The notes under the pieces are model-generated. The model ran no database searches and was not told where the DNA came from. It saw only the letters and a list, made by a program, of their open reading frames with translations. From Candidatus Defluviibacillus avedoerensis (GTDB lineage: Bacteria > Pseudomonadota > Gammaproteobacteria > Burkholderiales > Burkholderiaceae_C): a stretch of 64,000 bases of DNA. Position 1 is the first letter of the stretch. Each line of letters opens with the position of its first letter. Shown in pieces: positions 17,555-28,091 of the stretch. The DNA lies in NCBI GenBank assembly GCA_016703665.1, contig JADJBS010000020.1, forward strand, positions 434,001-498,000, read 5' to 3'. A program made the position numbers and the translations under genes.

Positions 17555-19763
17555 GTTACGCTGGAAACGATGCCGACCAGGACTTCATCAGGACTGCGCT
17601 GCCCGCCTTCATCAGTGAGGCGGTAGAGCAAACCGAGGCCATCGAAACGCTGTTGCTCGAATTGGAAGAGCAGCCTGATGATCGTGAACTGCTGGATTCG
17701 CTTTTCAGATGCGCCCATACGGTCAAAGGCTCCGCCGGTATTTTTGGCCTGAACAAGGTGGTTGAATTCACTCCATCATGTTGAAACCCTGTTGGACCGC
17801 ATGCGTGATGGTGTGATTGGCTTGACGCCGGACATCAGCACCTTGCTCTTGAAGTGCAACGACCAAATCAAGTTCCTTGTAGCCACGGCTTCTGATGAAA
17901 GCGCCGATACCCCAGACCAAAAAGAAGAACGCAATACCCTTGTGGGGCAGCTCAAGGCACTCACTGAAGGCGAGCCTGAGCCAGAAGTCGAACTCTTGCC
18001 TGATGCGCAGGACACCGCTGCCGTACCTGCTCAAAATGGCCCCATCAAGTGGACGATTTCAGCTCGCTTTGGACCTGGAAACCTTTCGCAATGGCATGGA
18101 CCCTTTGTCCATTGCCCGCTACCTGGGCACGCTGGGCAAAGTCTTGAGCATGCACTGTGGGATCGACGAAGTGCCCAAGCTGGCCAATGTAGACCCTGAA
18201 ACCTGCCACCTGAGTTTCGGCATGGAACTGGAATCTGCCGCCAGCCGTGAAGACATCGAAGGTGCTTTCAGTTTTGTGGCGGACGATTGTGAACTGGAGG
18301 TTCTCGCGCCGGAGACACCCGCGCAAAAGCTCGCGCGGCAGATAGAGGAAATGCCCGACGCCCCGCGCTTGGGTGAACTGTTGGTATCAGTGGGTGCGGT
18401 CAGCCAGAACAGCCTGGACCAGGTTCTCAGCACCCAACAGAATGCACGTAGCAGCCCCAAGACGGGTAAACCCAAGCTCGGTGATCTGTTGGAATCGCAA
18501 GCCAGTGCCCCGGAGGTCGTTGAAGCAGCGCTGGGTAAACAGCAGAAGTTGCGGGACACCACTGCCGGCGAAGAGCGCTATATCCGCGTGCAGGCCGACC
18601 GATTGGACGCTGTGATCAATTTGCTGGGAGAACTGGTGATAGCGGGTGCCGGTGCAACCCTGCTGGCCCGGGACACGCGTCAGACCGCGCTGGTTGAAGC
18701 CAACTTGCACATGAACGGACTCATTGAAGAGATCCGCAATGGCACGCTAGGCCTGCGCATGGTGCCAGTGGGTGAAACCTTCAGTCGCTTTCGCCGTGTG
18801 GTGCGCGATACCGCAGCCAGTCTTGGCAAAGAAGTGAATTTTGAGATCGTGGGTGGAGACGCCGAGCTTGATAAATCCATGGTGGAGAAAATTGCCGACC
18901 CGCTCATGCATCTGGTAAGAAACTCTCTTGACCACGGACTGGAGCCAGCATCAGAGCGCATTGCCGCTGGCAAGCCCGCAGCGGGAAAATTGATTTTGAG
19001 CGCCCGTCACGAAACGGGGGCAATTTTGATCCGCATCGAAGACGATGGCAGGGGCATCAACCGGGAGCGTGTGCTGCAGCGGGCCTGGAACCGGGGACTC
19101 ATCGAACAGGGCGTCGTGCCCAGTGATGATGACATCAACATGATGATTTTTGAACCCGGCTTCTCAACGGCCGAGCAGGTCACCAACCTGTCCGGACGCG
19201 GCGTGGGCATGGACGTGGTCCGACGCAACATTGAAGCCCTGCGTGGTTCGATCAGACTGATCAGTAACCCAGGTAAAGGCTTACAGGTGGACATCCGTCT
19301 TCCGTTGACTTTAGCCATCATTGACGGGTTCCTGGTCGGCATTGGCAGCTCCAAATTTGTGCTCCCTCTGGAATCAGTGGTCGAGGTCATTGAGTCTGGC
19401 AGTCAGCATGTCAAGGTGGATGCATCCGGGCGTCATTGCGTTGAGCTTCGTGGTGCTGTGTTGCCCGTTGTGCAGCTTCGCACGCTCTATGCCATTGACT
19501 CATCGCGACCTGACAGGGTCAGCGTCGTGGTCGTCAATTCACATAAGGGCAAGTTTGGCATTGAGGTAGAAGTGCTACACGGTCAGAACCAGACAGTGAT
19601 CAAACCCCTAGGGCGCCTCTTCAAGACACTGCGCGGCATATCGGGGTCGTCGGTTCTCGGTAGTGGTGAAGTCGCCTTGATTTTGGACGTACACACCTTG
19701 GCAGACCTGGCCATCCACCGCACAAATCAACACTTGTCGATAGCTGTCGGCGCTGCGGCGTAG
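17551..19763 (+). CDS. cheA: Chemotaxis histidine kinase CheA, two frameshifts
   Basis: After removing one C near 17773 (ACTCCATCAT) and one G near 18077 (CCTGGAAACC) it reads as 736 residues. Domains in order: P1/Hpt with phospho-His56 in CAHTVKGSAG; a middle region (MDPLSIARYLGTLGKVLSMH); two RLGxxL-type repeats at 18366-18437 and 18474-18542; dimerisation helices (LLGELVIAGAGATLLA). The ATPase follows, with N box HLVRNSLDHGLE, G1 EDDGRGI and G2 GRGVGMDVVRRN. The C-terminal CheW-like domain includes IIDGFLVGIG and FVLPLESVVEVIE. It autophosphorylates at His56 and passes phosphate to CheY/CheB/CheV. The two indels are in short homopolymers and probably artefactual. Confidence 0.88.
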
Positions 19764-19789
19764 CGCCCCCTGCACGCTGATTTCCTGGA

Positions 19790-22357
19790 ATGAACCGCAT
19801 GAATCCTAAGAACCTCTCGATCAAAGCCCGCATCATGCTGGGGTTTGCACTGCCCATCCTGCTGTTCGCGGGATTCTCGGTTTGGCTCAGTACGCAGTTA
19901 GCTGAAGTCAAGCAGGATTTGAACAAAGTCTCTGGACCGAGCATGGAGCATGCTTTACTGGCAACCCAGATGGACAAGTCCGTGGTTCAAATTCAGCAAT
20001 ACCTGCAGGATGTGTCCGCCACGCGCGCAAAGGACGGACTGGATGACGGGTTCAAGAATGCCAAGCAAAATTTCGACGCACTCAATAGTGCAATCGACAC
20101 GTTCGAAAAACAATTTGTGGCGAGCAATGATGCGGCTGAACTCAATGGCATTCGCAGCATTCGCACCAGCGCCGCCTCCTATTTCGCAACCGGCATGACC
20201 ATGGCAAAGCTTACGTTGATGGTGGTCCAGAGGCTGGCAACAAGATGATGGGAGAGTTTGACGGGGCCAGCGAAAAGCTTCAAAGGCACTGGCACCTTTT
20301 GTCGACAGTCAGATCCAGGGGATGAAAAAGGATTTAGGGCAAACAATCGAGCACGCTGAATTGATTTCCCGCAACGCCTTGATGATCAACCTGCTGGCGA
20401 TGCTCGTAGCAGCAGTGGTGGCCTATGCAGTGATACGCAGCATCACCCAGCCCTTGAGTCGTGCATTGAGCGTGGCCCACGAAGTGGCTTCGGGAAATAT
20501 CAATACCAGGATCGAGGCCGACAGCAGCGAGATTGGCCAATTGCTCGCACCGCTGGCGACCATGCAGAGTACGCTTCAACAGTTCGAAGCAGCGCAGCAG
20601 GAGTTGGCCGAGCAACATGCTCGGGGCATGCTCGATCACCGCATGCCTACAGAGCGGCTAGAGGGTTCGTACCGAAGCATGGGTGAGTCCATCAATGCGC
20701 TGGTTCAATCGCACATTGCCGATACACGGGAAGTGGTCAATGTTGTCAGTCAGTACGCAGTTGGCAATTTGACCCCCAAAATGCCGCGCCTTGCGGGACA
20801 AAAAGCCCAGATTTCTGAAGCCGTTGATCAGGTACAGGCCTCTTTGCAAGCAGCTGCCGACGCAGCGAGCAACAACACGCGCATCGCAAGTGCTTTGGCC
20901 AAGGCCAGCGCCAACATGATGATTGCGAACGCCAGCAACGAGATCGTGTTCATGAACGACACGGTATTGGCGATGCTTCAGCGCAACGAAGCAGAATTAC
21001 GCAAGACCTTGCCACAGTTTGAGGTTCGTCACCTGCTTGGCAAGAACATTGATATCTTTCACAAGAATCCAGCGCATCAACGCAACCTGCTGGCGACACT
21101 GACCGCTGCCCACCACACACAGATACGCGTTGGGGAACTTCATTTTCGTTAACCGCCAACCCGATTATCGGCGCCAAAGGGGAGCGCCTTGGCACTGTGG
21201 TGGAATGGCTGGATCGAACAGCCGAAGTGCGCGTTGAACAGGAAGTAGCCAATGCCGTTGGGGCAGCCGCCCAAGGGGACTTTACGCAGCGTCTTTCACT
21301 GGACGGCAAGGTCGGCTTTTTCCATACCTTGAGCAATGGAATCAACGATTTGCTCTTTACCAGCGAGCGCGGACTGACTGAAATATCAGAGCTTCTGGAA
21401 GCGTTTGCGAGCGCTAACCTGACCAAACGCATTGATGGTGACTATGCCGGCCTTTTCGGAAAAGTCAGAGACAGCGGCAACAGCACGGCGACCAACCTCA
21501 CCCGGGTGTTGCTTGAGGTAAGAGCTGCAGCGGATGCGTTGACGGGCGCGGCCAACCAGGTCAGCGCCACAGCGCAATCGCTGTCGCAGGCGGCCAGCGA
21601 ACAGGCGGCCAGCGTAGAAGAAACCACTGCATCCATCGAGCACATGTCGGCCTCTATTGGCCAGAACAGCGACAACGCCAGGGTCACCGATGGCATGGCC
21701 ACCAAAGCAAGCAAGGAAGCGACCGACGGCGGCGGCGCGGTGAGTGAAACCGTCAAGGCCATGAAGCAGATTGCTGCCAAGATTGGCATAGTGGACGACA
21801 TTGCTTACCAGACCAATTTGTTGGCCTTGAATGCAGCCATTGAAGCAGCCCGTGCAGGCGAGCATGGCAAGGGATTTGCTGTGGTGGCTGCAGAAGTACG
21901 CAAACTGGCCGAGCGCAGCCAAGAGGCTGCCAAAGAGATTGGTGACTTGGCGAGTGCCAGTGTTTCCACGGCAGAGCGCGCGGGCAAATTGCTGGACGAG
22001 ATTGTGCCGAGCATCCAGAAAACGTCGGAGCTGGTGCAGGAAATTGCGGCAGCCAGTTCCGAGCAGAGCGATTCTGTGACTCAGATCGGTGGTGCCATGG
22101 GACAGCTGTCCAAAGCCACGCAACAAAATGCATCTGCCTCGGAGGAGCTGGCCGCCACGAGCGAGGAATTGTCAGGTCAGGCAGAGCAACTGCAGCAGTC
22201 AGTCGCCTTCTTCAACATTGGGGATGACGCCACCGTGAGCCTGGGCGCCCAGTCACCCAGCGCGCGGCGCTTGCCCAGTCCGCGCAAGCTTGCCAGCGCC
22301 ATCCCCTATGCACCCACGCGCAGCACTGGGAGCACCTCCAATTTCAAACCCTATTGA
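19790..22357 (+). CDS. Methyl-accepting chemotaxis protein (HAMP-PAS type), three frameshifts
   Basis: Restoring a G near 20209, a G near 20286 and a T near 21150 gives one 856-residue receptor. It has membrane helices near residues 15-35 and ~190-215 (ALMINLLAMLVAAVVAYAVI) around a short helical periplasmic region. HAMP-like modules, a PAS-like segment (MMIANASNEIVFMNDTVLAM) and a receptor signalling hairpin (QTNLLALNAAIEAARAGEHG) follow. The protein ends in NFKPY, a pentapeptide fitting the CheR/CheB tether consensus. From 21544 onwards it is almost identical to the next receptor, so the gene is a chimera of a distinct sensory half and a shared signalling half. All three interruptions are single-base losses in short runs. 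Confidence 0.82.
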
Positions 22358-22473
22358 GGGGTCCTGACGTCCGCCGAAAGGAGAACCTATGAAAGACAAA
22401 AACATCGTACCCACCCAGCAGGAGCGCGTCATGCGCGAGGATGACTTCCTGGTGTCCAAAACCGACCTGAAAG
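21544..22473 (+). repeat. ~930-bp direct repeat, copy 1
   Basis: Starts inside the signalling half of the second receptor (GGGCGCGGCCAACCAGG) and ends inside a truncated PAS gene (GACCTGAAAG). Compared with 24736-25666 I see only three substitutions (in ATTGG, AGGGTC and GGCATAGTGG contexts) and one C indel. The copies are offset by 3192 bp. Confidence 0.93.
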
Positions 22474-22538
22474 ACCAAGTTGGTTCATGTTTTGATTTAT
22501 TGGCAAATCACCCAGCTGTGGCAGGGTTTGAAAGGTAG
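22389..22538 (+). pseudogene. Truncated 5' copy of the Aer-type PAS gene
   Basis: The first 85 bases match the start of the PAS gene at 25582, including its ribosome site (MKDKNIVPTQQERVMREDDF). Homology then stops at DLK and the frame runs for about 20 unrelated residues to TAG at 22538. It lacks the PAS core and is a by-product of the 930-bp repeat. Confidence 0.85.
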
Positions 22539-22543
22539 TCCGA

Positions 22544-25500
22544 ATGACAGCCAAGCGCTCAACTTCTCATCAGGATCGTCGGGAAGCATCCAGCTCTATT
22601 GAGATTGGGGCTTTGTGGCGCGCTGGAGCCAAGTGGATGAGTTCGGTCAACTTCTCGACCAAGGCATTGATCATCAGCCTGATCTTCATGATCCCGGTCT
22701 TGATACTGGGCTACTTTTTCAGTTCGTCCCAATTGGAGCAAATTCGATTCAGCGAGAAAGAACGGGTGGGTACCGCCACTCTGAGGGAGTTCATTCCATT
22801 GCTCGGTGGAGTCTTGCAGACCCGCAATGCCACAAGGGCAAGCCTGGGGGGCTTCGAGGGGAGCAACGCCTACCAGAGCGGCCGTACCCAAACCGATAGC
22901 GCTATCAAGGCATTTGACGACTATTTGAAGACCAGCTCCGATGTGTTGGAGCTGCGCTCAGAGTTCGACAAGCTCAAAGGTGCCTGGGCCGAAACGGCCA
23001 AGTCGAACAAAGGCGTGGATGGCGAGGGTAGAACGGTTTTTGGCCCCGTGACGACATCCATTGTCAAGCTACTCAATTTGATTGGAGACAATTCCAATTT
23101 GGTGCTGGACCCAGACATTGACAGCTTTTACCTGATCAACAGTCTTGTGCTGGCCGTTCCCCAACTGGCGGAAGACATGGGGCAACTGTGGGGCTGGGGC
23201 ACCTACGCCCTTGCCAAAGGCGGTCTGTCTGCGGCAGAGCAGAAACGCTATTCGGTATGGAATGCTGGCGTGGAGAATGGCCTGCGCCAGACACGCGGGT
23301 TTCTCGACCGATCCATTGCAGCCAATCCGGGCCTGAGCACACAACTGGAAATGGACATCTTCAAGCAGCTTGAAGAGTTTCACAAGATTGCCAAAGATCC
23401 AGAGCTGCTCGTTGCCCAAAAAACCCTTACTGATCAAAAGTACTTTGTCATGGGCTCAGATGCGGTTCGACGACTTGCCTCGTTTTACACCAAAGGCATA
23501 CCCGCACTGGACTCTCTACTGGAGAACCGCATCAATACGATGCAAAAGCGGCTCCTATGGATCGGTGTTGTGGTGCTTGTGCTTTTGGTGCTGGCTGCGT
23601 ACATGTTCTATTGCTTCTACTTGGTGACCAGCCGCGGTTTGCGATCTGTCAGCCAGCACCTCGAAGAAGTGGCACAAGGCAAGCTTAGCAACACGCCGTT
23701 ACAACCTCAAGGTAGCGACGAAATCGCACAAGTGGTCAGGTCGCTGATCTCCATGCACGGAGTCTTGCAACAGTTTCAGTCCGAGCAGACAGAAATTGCC
23801 AGGCAACACGAGTTGGGTACGATCGACTACCGTATCCCCTCCAGCAACATGCCGGGCGCATATGGTGAAATGGCTGAGAGCATCAACACCCTGGTTGCAA
23901 GCCATATCACCGTCAAGATGCGCGTAGTCGAAGTCGTGTCTGGCTACTCAGATGGCAAGCTTGATGTGACCATGGATCGGCTTCCAGGCCAGAAAGCCCG
24001 GATCTCCGAGGCCATCGACAGAGTTCAGCAATCGTTGCAGGCGTCCCAGGATGCCGCAGTGGCCAATACCCGTGTGGTCAATGCTTTGAATCAGGCGAGT
24101 ACCTGCGTCATGATTGCCGACGCCACCAACGACATCATTTTCATGAACGAAACCGTGTCGGCCATGATGCAACGCAATGAGGTCGAGCTTCGCAAGGTCT
24201 TGCCAAACTTCAATGCGCGTCAGTTGATGGGACAAAACATTGATTTGTTCCATAAGAATCCAGCCCACCAGCGCAGCATGCTGTCCAACTTGAGGACGAA
24301 CTACAAAACCCAAATCAAGGTAGGAAGCCTTCACTTCGGCTTATCGGCCAGTCCCATCTTCGATGACAAGGGAACCCGACTGGGGACGGTGGTGGAATGG
24401 CTTGACCGTACGCTGGAGGTCGCCGCTGAAGGCGAAGTGGCATCGCTGGTTGAAGCGGCTTCGCAGGGCAACTTCAGCAAGCGGTTGACTTCAGACAACA
24501 AAACTGGATTCTTCGCAACCATCGCGACCGGCATGAATGAACTGATGGAAACCAGCGAAAGTGGTCTGACGGATATATCCAAAGCACTGTCCGCTTTTTC
24601 CAGAGGTGACCTGACACATCGTATCCAGAAAGACTATAGGGGTCTTTTTGGGGACCTCAAGGTCAATGCGAATTCAACTGCTGAAAACCTGACGCGGGTG
24701 TTGTCAGAGGTCCGCGGTGCTGCTGACGCCTTGCAGGGCGCGGCCAACCAGGTCAGCGCCACAGCGCAATCGCTGTCGCAGGCGGCCAGCGAACAGGCGG
24801 CCAGCGTAGAAGAAACCACTGCATCCATCGAGCACATGTCGGCCTCCATTGGCCAGAACAGCGACAACGCCAGAGTCACCGATGGCATGGCCACCAAAGC
24901 AAGCAAGGAAGCGACCGACGGCGGCGGCGCGGTGAGTGAAACCGTCAAGGCCATGAAGCAGATTGCTGCCAAGATTGGCATCGTGGACGACATTGCTTAC
25001 CAGACCAATTTGTTGGCCTTGAATGCAGCCATTGAAGCAGCCCGTGCAGGCGAGCATGGCAAGGGATTTGCTGTGGTGGCTGCAGAAGTACGCAAACTGG
25101 CCGAGCGCAGCCAAGAGGCTGCCAAAGAGATTGGTGACTTGGCGAGTGCCAGTGTTTCCACGGCAGAGCGCGCGGGCAAATTGCTGGACGAGATTGTGCC
25201 GAGCATCCAGAAAACGTCGGAGCTGGTGCAGGAAATTGCGGCAGCCAGTTCCGAGCAGAGCGATTCTGTGACTCAGATCGGTGGTGCCATGGGACAGCTG
25301 TCCAAAGCCACGCAACAAAATGCATCTGCCTCGGAGGAGCTGGCCGCCACGAGCGAGGAATTGTCAGGTCAGGCAGAGCAACTGCAGCAGTCAGTCGCCT
25401 TCTTCAACATTGGGGATGACGCCACCGTGAGCCTGGGCGCCCAGTCACCCAGCGCGCGGCGCTTGCCCAGTCCGCGCAAGCTTGCCAGCGCCATCCCCCT

Positions 25501-25585
25501 ATGCACCCACGCGCAGCACTGGGAGCACCTCCAATTTCAAACCCTATTGAGGGGTCCTGACGTCCGCCGAAAGGAGAACCTATGA
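22544..25585 (+). CDS. Methyl-accepting chemotaxis protein (large sensor, HAMP-PAS type), 3' frameshift
   Basis: A receptor of about 1001 residues once the extra C in the CCCCC run at 25495-25499 is removed; it would then stop at 25550 with NFKPY, like its neighbours. As written it runs on to 25585 and overlaps the PAS gene by ATGA. It has a membrane helix near residues 42-65 (ALIISLIFMIPVLILGYFFS), a ~270-residue largely helical periplasmic domain and a second helix (LLWIGVVVLVLLVLAAYMFY). HAMP and a PAS-like segment (CVMIADATNDIIFMNETVSA) precede the signalling hairpin QTNLLALNAAIEAARAGEHG. The periplasmic half is unrelated in sequence to the preceding receptor, unlike the 3' part. Confidence 0.87.
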   Translation: MTAKRSTSHQDRREASSSIEIGALWRAGAKWMSSVNFSTKALIISLIFMIPVLILGYFFSSSQLEQIRFSEKERVGTATLREFIPLLGGVLQTRNATRASLGGFEGSNAYQSGRTQTDSAIKAFDDYLKTSSDVLELRSEFDKLKGAWAETAKSNKGVDGEGRTVFGPVTTSIVKLLNLIGDNSNLVLDPDIDSFYLINSLVLAVPQLAEDMGQLWGWGTYALAKGGLSAAEQKRYSVWNAGVENGLRQTRGFLDRSIAANPGLSTQLEMDIFKQLEEFHKIAKDPELLVAQKTLTDQKYFVMGSDAVRRLASFYTKGIPALDSLLENRINTMQKRLLWIGVVVLVLLVLAAYMFYCFYLVTSRGLRSVSQHLEEVAQGKLSNTPLQPQGSDEIAQVVRSLISMHGVLQQFQSEQTEIARQHELGTIDYRIPSSNMPGAYGEMAESINTLVASHITVKMRVVEVVSGYSDGKLDVTMDRLPGQKARISEAIDRVQQSLQASQDAAVANTRVVNALNQASTCVMIADATNDIIFMNETVSAMMQRNEVELRKVLPNFNARQLMGQNIDLFHKNPAHQRSMLSNLRTNYKTQIKVGSLHFGLSASPIFDDKGTRLGTVVEWLDRTLEVAAEGEVASLVEAASQGNFSKRLTSDNKTGFFATIATGMNELMETSESGLTDISKALSAFSRGDLTHRIQKDYRGLFGDLKVNANSTAENLTRVLSEVRGAADALQGAANQVSATAQSLSQAASEQAASVEETTASIEHMSASIGQNSDNARVTDGMATKASKEATDGGGAVSETVKAMKQIAAKIGIVDDIAYQTNLLALNAAIEAARAGEHGKGFAVVAAEVRKLAERSQEAAKEIGDLASASVSTAERAGKLLDEIVPSIQKTSELVQEIAAASSEQSDSVTQIGGAMGQLSKATQQNASASEELAATSEELSGQAEQLQQSVAFFNIGDDATVSLGAQSPSARRLPSPRKLASAIPLCTHAQHWEHLQFQTLLRGPDVRRKENL

Positions 25586-25666
25586 AAGACAAAAACATCG
25601 TACCCACCCAGCAGGAGCGCGTCATGCGCGAGGATGACTTCCTGGTGTCCAAAACCGACCTGAAAG
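24736..25666 (+). repeat. ~930-bp direct repeat, copy 2
   Basis: Second copy of the receptor-signalling-domain/PAS-start repeat. This copy continues into an intact PAS gene, so it is probably the original context and the copy at 21544 the derived one. Confidence 0.93.
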
Positions 25667-26103
25667 GCCGTGTGGTTTATGGCAACCAGATCTTCATCGA
25701 GTTCTCTGGCTACCAGGAGAAGGAGCTGCTGGGTCAGCAGCACAACATCGTGCGCCACCCCGACATGCCACGCGGTGTATTCAAGTTCTTGTGGGACACC
25801 ATCCAGCAAAAGCAGGAATGTTTTGCCTATGTCAAGAACATGTCCAAAGATGGGGCGTACTACTGGGTGTTTGCCAATGTGACCCCCTCGTTCGACGCAA
25901 ATGGGCAGGTGGAAGGCTATTTTTCTGTTCGGCGCAAGCCCAAAGCACAGGCAGTGCAAGTTGTCGCAGATCTGTATCGACAAATGCTCGATGCCGAGCG
26001 CCGAGCAGGTCCGAAGGACGCATGCGCTGCGTCTTTGGCATTGCTTACTGGTTTACTGGCTCAAAAGGGAGTGAGTTATGAGTCATTCATTCTTTCAATC
26101 TGA
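25582..26103 (+). CDS. Aer/CetB-like PAS protein (soluble redox/energy-taxis sensor)
   Basis: A 173-residue cytoplasmic protein closely resembling the N-terminal PAS domain of the aerotaxis receptor Aer. Its landmarks are FSGYQEKELLGQQHNIVRHP, then DMPRGVFKFLWDTI, YVKNMSKDGAYYWVFANVTP and the YFSVRRKP exit strand, all in Aer order. The RHPD motif and YYWVFAN Trp are positions linked to FAD binding in Aer. The Trp of the EPW segment in Aer is Phe here. It has no HAMP or signalling domain. The next receptor starts inside its 3' end (26-bp overlap), so the pair resembles the CetB/CetA bipartite energy-taxis system of Campylobacter. FAD binding is inferred. Confidence 0.8.
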   Translation: MKDKNIVPTQQERVMREDDFLVSKTDLKGRVVYGNQIFIEFSGYQEKELLGQQHNIVRHPDMPRGVFKFLWDTIQQKQECFAYVKNMSKDGAYYWVFANVTPSFDANGQVEGYFSVRRKPKAQAVQVVADLYRQMLDAERRAGPKDACAASLALLTGLLAQKGVSYESFILSI

Positions 26104-28075
26104 ATCCGGCCGCTTTGCGGGCGGTGTTGGCCTTCTGCTTGGCCTGGGCGTCATTGCTCAGGTTTGGATGGGCGGCGGCAATTGGGCACTGCTGCTGCCG
26201 CTGGTTCCTGCGGTGGCGGTGCTCGCCTATTGGGCCAAGCGGCAACGCACCAACACCCGGTTGTTGGCAGATGTTCAAAACGTGGCTCACGAGGTGGCCC
26301 ATGGCAAGCTCGATGGGCGTTTGACCAACATTCCAGCTGATTCCGAGTTTACTGACCTGTGCTGGAACATGAACGACATGCTGGATCAACTGGAAGCCTG
26401 CTTTCGGGAACAGGCCACGGCGCTGCAGTATGCATCCGAAGGCAAGTATTTCCGCAAAGCTCAAAGCACTGGGCTCCGCGGGACATTCCGTCAGTCGCAA
26501 GAGCGAACAAACTCCTCTTTGCAATCCCTGGAAGAAAAGGCCCTGGCTGAGGCCAGAGTCGCTGCAGACAAAGCGCTTTCGGTTGAGCGCGAACTGCGCG
26601 TTGCCGCAGAAAACATGCGGATCAAGGTCGCGCTGGACAGCCTGCCCGAATGTGTGACAGTGTCGAATGCGGAAGCGCTTTTTGTACATGCAACACCTGC
26701 GGCCAAGCTCTTGCTTCAAAAATTTGGTGGACCTGGATTTGATGTAGACAAGTTTTACGGCAACAAACTCAGCACCCTGTTCAAAGACCCCGACAGCGCG
26801 GCGCGCTTTGATCACGCTGTCGTTTCGGGCGAGTTGGTCGATGTTTTGATAGAAGGTCGCCATATCCGCCTGCTGGCCAAACCCATTGTTGACGCCAGTG
26901 GCACACGCCTTGGCCGTGTGACCCACTGGGTAGACCGAACCGAGGAAATTGCATCCGAAAAAGAGCTTGCCGACTTGGTCGAAGCTGCCGGCAATGGAGA
27001 CTTCAGTAACCGGCTTTCTTTAGAGGGAAAAAATGGCTTTTTCGCTGCCATGTCGACGGGAATGAACCAGTTGATGAGCACGAGTGAGCAAGGCCTTGGT
27101 GATGTTGCCGAACTGTTGGGCGCATTCGAAAAGGGCGATTTGACTAAGCGCATTGACCGCGAATACTTTGGTTTGTTTGGGCAAGTCAAAGACAGTGCCA
27201 ATGCCACCGCAGAAACGCTTGCCAGGGTGCTCGGGGAAGTTCGCGCCGCTGCTGACGCCTTGACCGGTGCAGCCAATCAGGTCAGCGCTACCGCCCAATC
27301 GCTGTCGCAGGCGGCCAGCGAACAAGCAGCAAGCGTTGAACAAACCACTGCATCTGTCGAGCACATGTCTGCTTCCATCAACCAGAACAGCGATAACGCC
27401 AAGGTAACCGATGGCATGGCCACCAAAGCCAGCCGCGAGGCTGCCGACGGAGGTGGCGCCGTGACGCAGACAGTGGCAGCCATGAAGCAGATTGCTACCA
27501 AGATCGGCATCGTGGACGACATCGCGTACCAGACTAATTTGCTGGCACTGAATGCCGCCATTGAGGCCGCCCGCGCAGGCGAGCATGGCAAGGGATTTGC
27601 CGTCGTTGCCGCTGAAGTACGCAAACTGGCTGAGCGTAGCCAAGAGGCAGCCAAAGAGATTGGCGATTTGGCCGGTGCCAGCGTATCCACTGCCGAGCGC
27701 GCCGGCAAGCTCCTGGACGAAATCGTGCCCAGCATTCAGAAAACCTCTGAGTTGGTGCAGGAAATCGCTGCTGCAAGTGCGGAGCAAAGCGAATCGGTCA
27801 ACCAGATTGGTGGCGCGATGGGACAGCTCAGCAAAGCAACACAGCAGAATGCATCAGCTTCAGAAGAACTTGCTGCCACGAGCGAAGAGCTTTCTGGCCA
27901 GGCTGAGCAGTTACAGCAGTCTGTGTCGTTCTTCAACATTGGAGATGACGCCCCACCTGTCCCCAACCGCCATTCACCGCCAAGAGCTGATCGCAGGGCG
28001 TCCCAATTGCGTCTGGGCGCTACGCTGACACCTGCACCCGTGCGTGGCGGTGGTGGCAACTTCAAACCGTATTGA
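26078..28075 (+). CDS. Methyl-accepting chemotaxis protein, CetA-like partner of the PAS protein
   Basis: A 665-residue receptor with two closely spaced membrane helices (residues ~10-30 and ~34-50) and almost no periplasmic loop, as in Aer/CetA proteins that read internal signals. A HAMP-like region (VQNVAHEVAHGKLDGRLTNI) follows, then a helical stretch and a PAS-like domain (ALDSLPECVTVSNAEALFVH). A second HAMP-like segment leads into the signalling hairpin (QTNLLALNAAIEAARAGEHG). It ends in GGNFKPY, fitting the CheR/CheB tether. The ATG lies inside the PAS gene, implying coupled translation. Sequence identity to the other signalling domains is high but clearly below the 930-bp repeat. Confidence 0.87.
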   Translation: MSHSFFQSESGRFAGGVGLLLGLGVIAQVWMGGGNWALLLPLVPAVAVLAYWAKRQRTNTRLLADVQNVAHEVAHGKLDGRLTNIPADSEFTDLCWNMNDMLDQLEACFREQATALQYASEGKYFRKAQSTGLRGTFRQSQERTNSSLQSLEEKALAEARVAADKALSVERELRVAAENMRIKVALDSLPECVTVSNAEALFVHATPAAKLLLQKFGGPGFDVDKFYGNKLSTLFKDPDSAARFDHAVVSGELVDVLIEGRHIRLLAKPIVDASGTRLGRVTHWVDRTEEIASEKELADLVEAAGNGDFSNRLSLEGKNGFFAAMSTGMNQLMSTSEQGLGDVAELLGAFEKGDLTKRIDREYFGLFGQVKDSANATAETLARVLGEVRAAADALTGAANQVSATAQSLSQAASEQAASVEQTTASVEHMSASINQNSDNAKVTDGMATKASREAADGGGAVTQTVAAMKQIATKIGIVDDIAYQTNLLALNAAIEAARAGEHGKGFAVVAAEVRKLAERSQEAAKEIGDLAGASVSTAERAGKLLDEIVPSIQKTSELVQEIAAASAEQSESVNQIGGAMGQLSKATQQNASASEELAATSEELSGQAEQLQQSVSFFNIGDDAPPVPNRHSPPRADRRASQLRLGATLTPAPVRGGGGNFKPY

Positions 28076-28091
28076 CTCAAGGCTGCCCGTC

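Noticed and set aside
21544..25666. Insertion sequence as the source of the 930-bp repeat
   Set aside because: No transposase frame, terminal inverted repeats or target duplications; the repeat is receptor-coding DNA.
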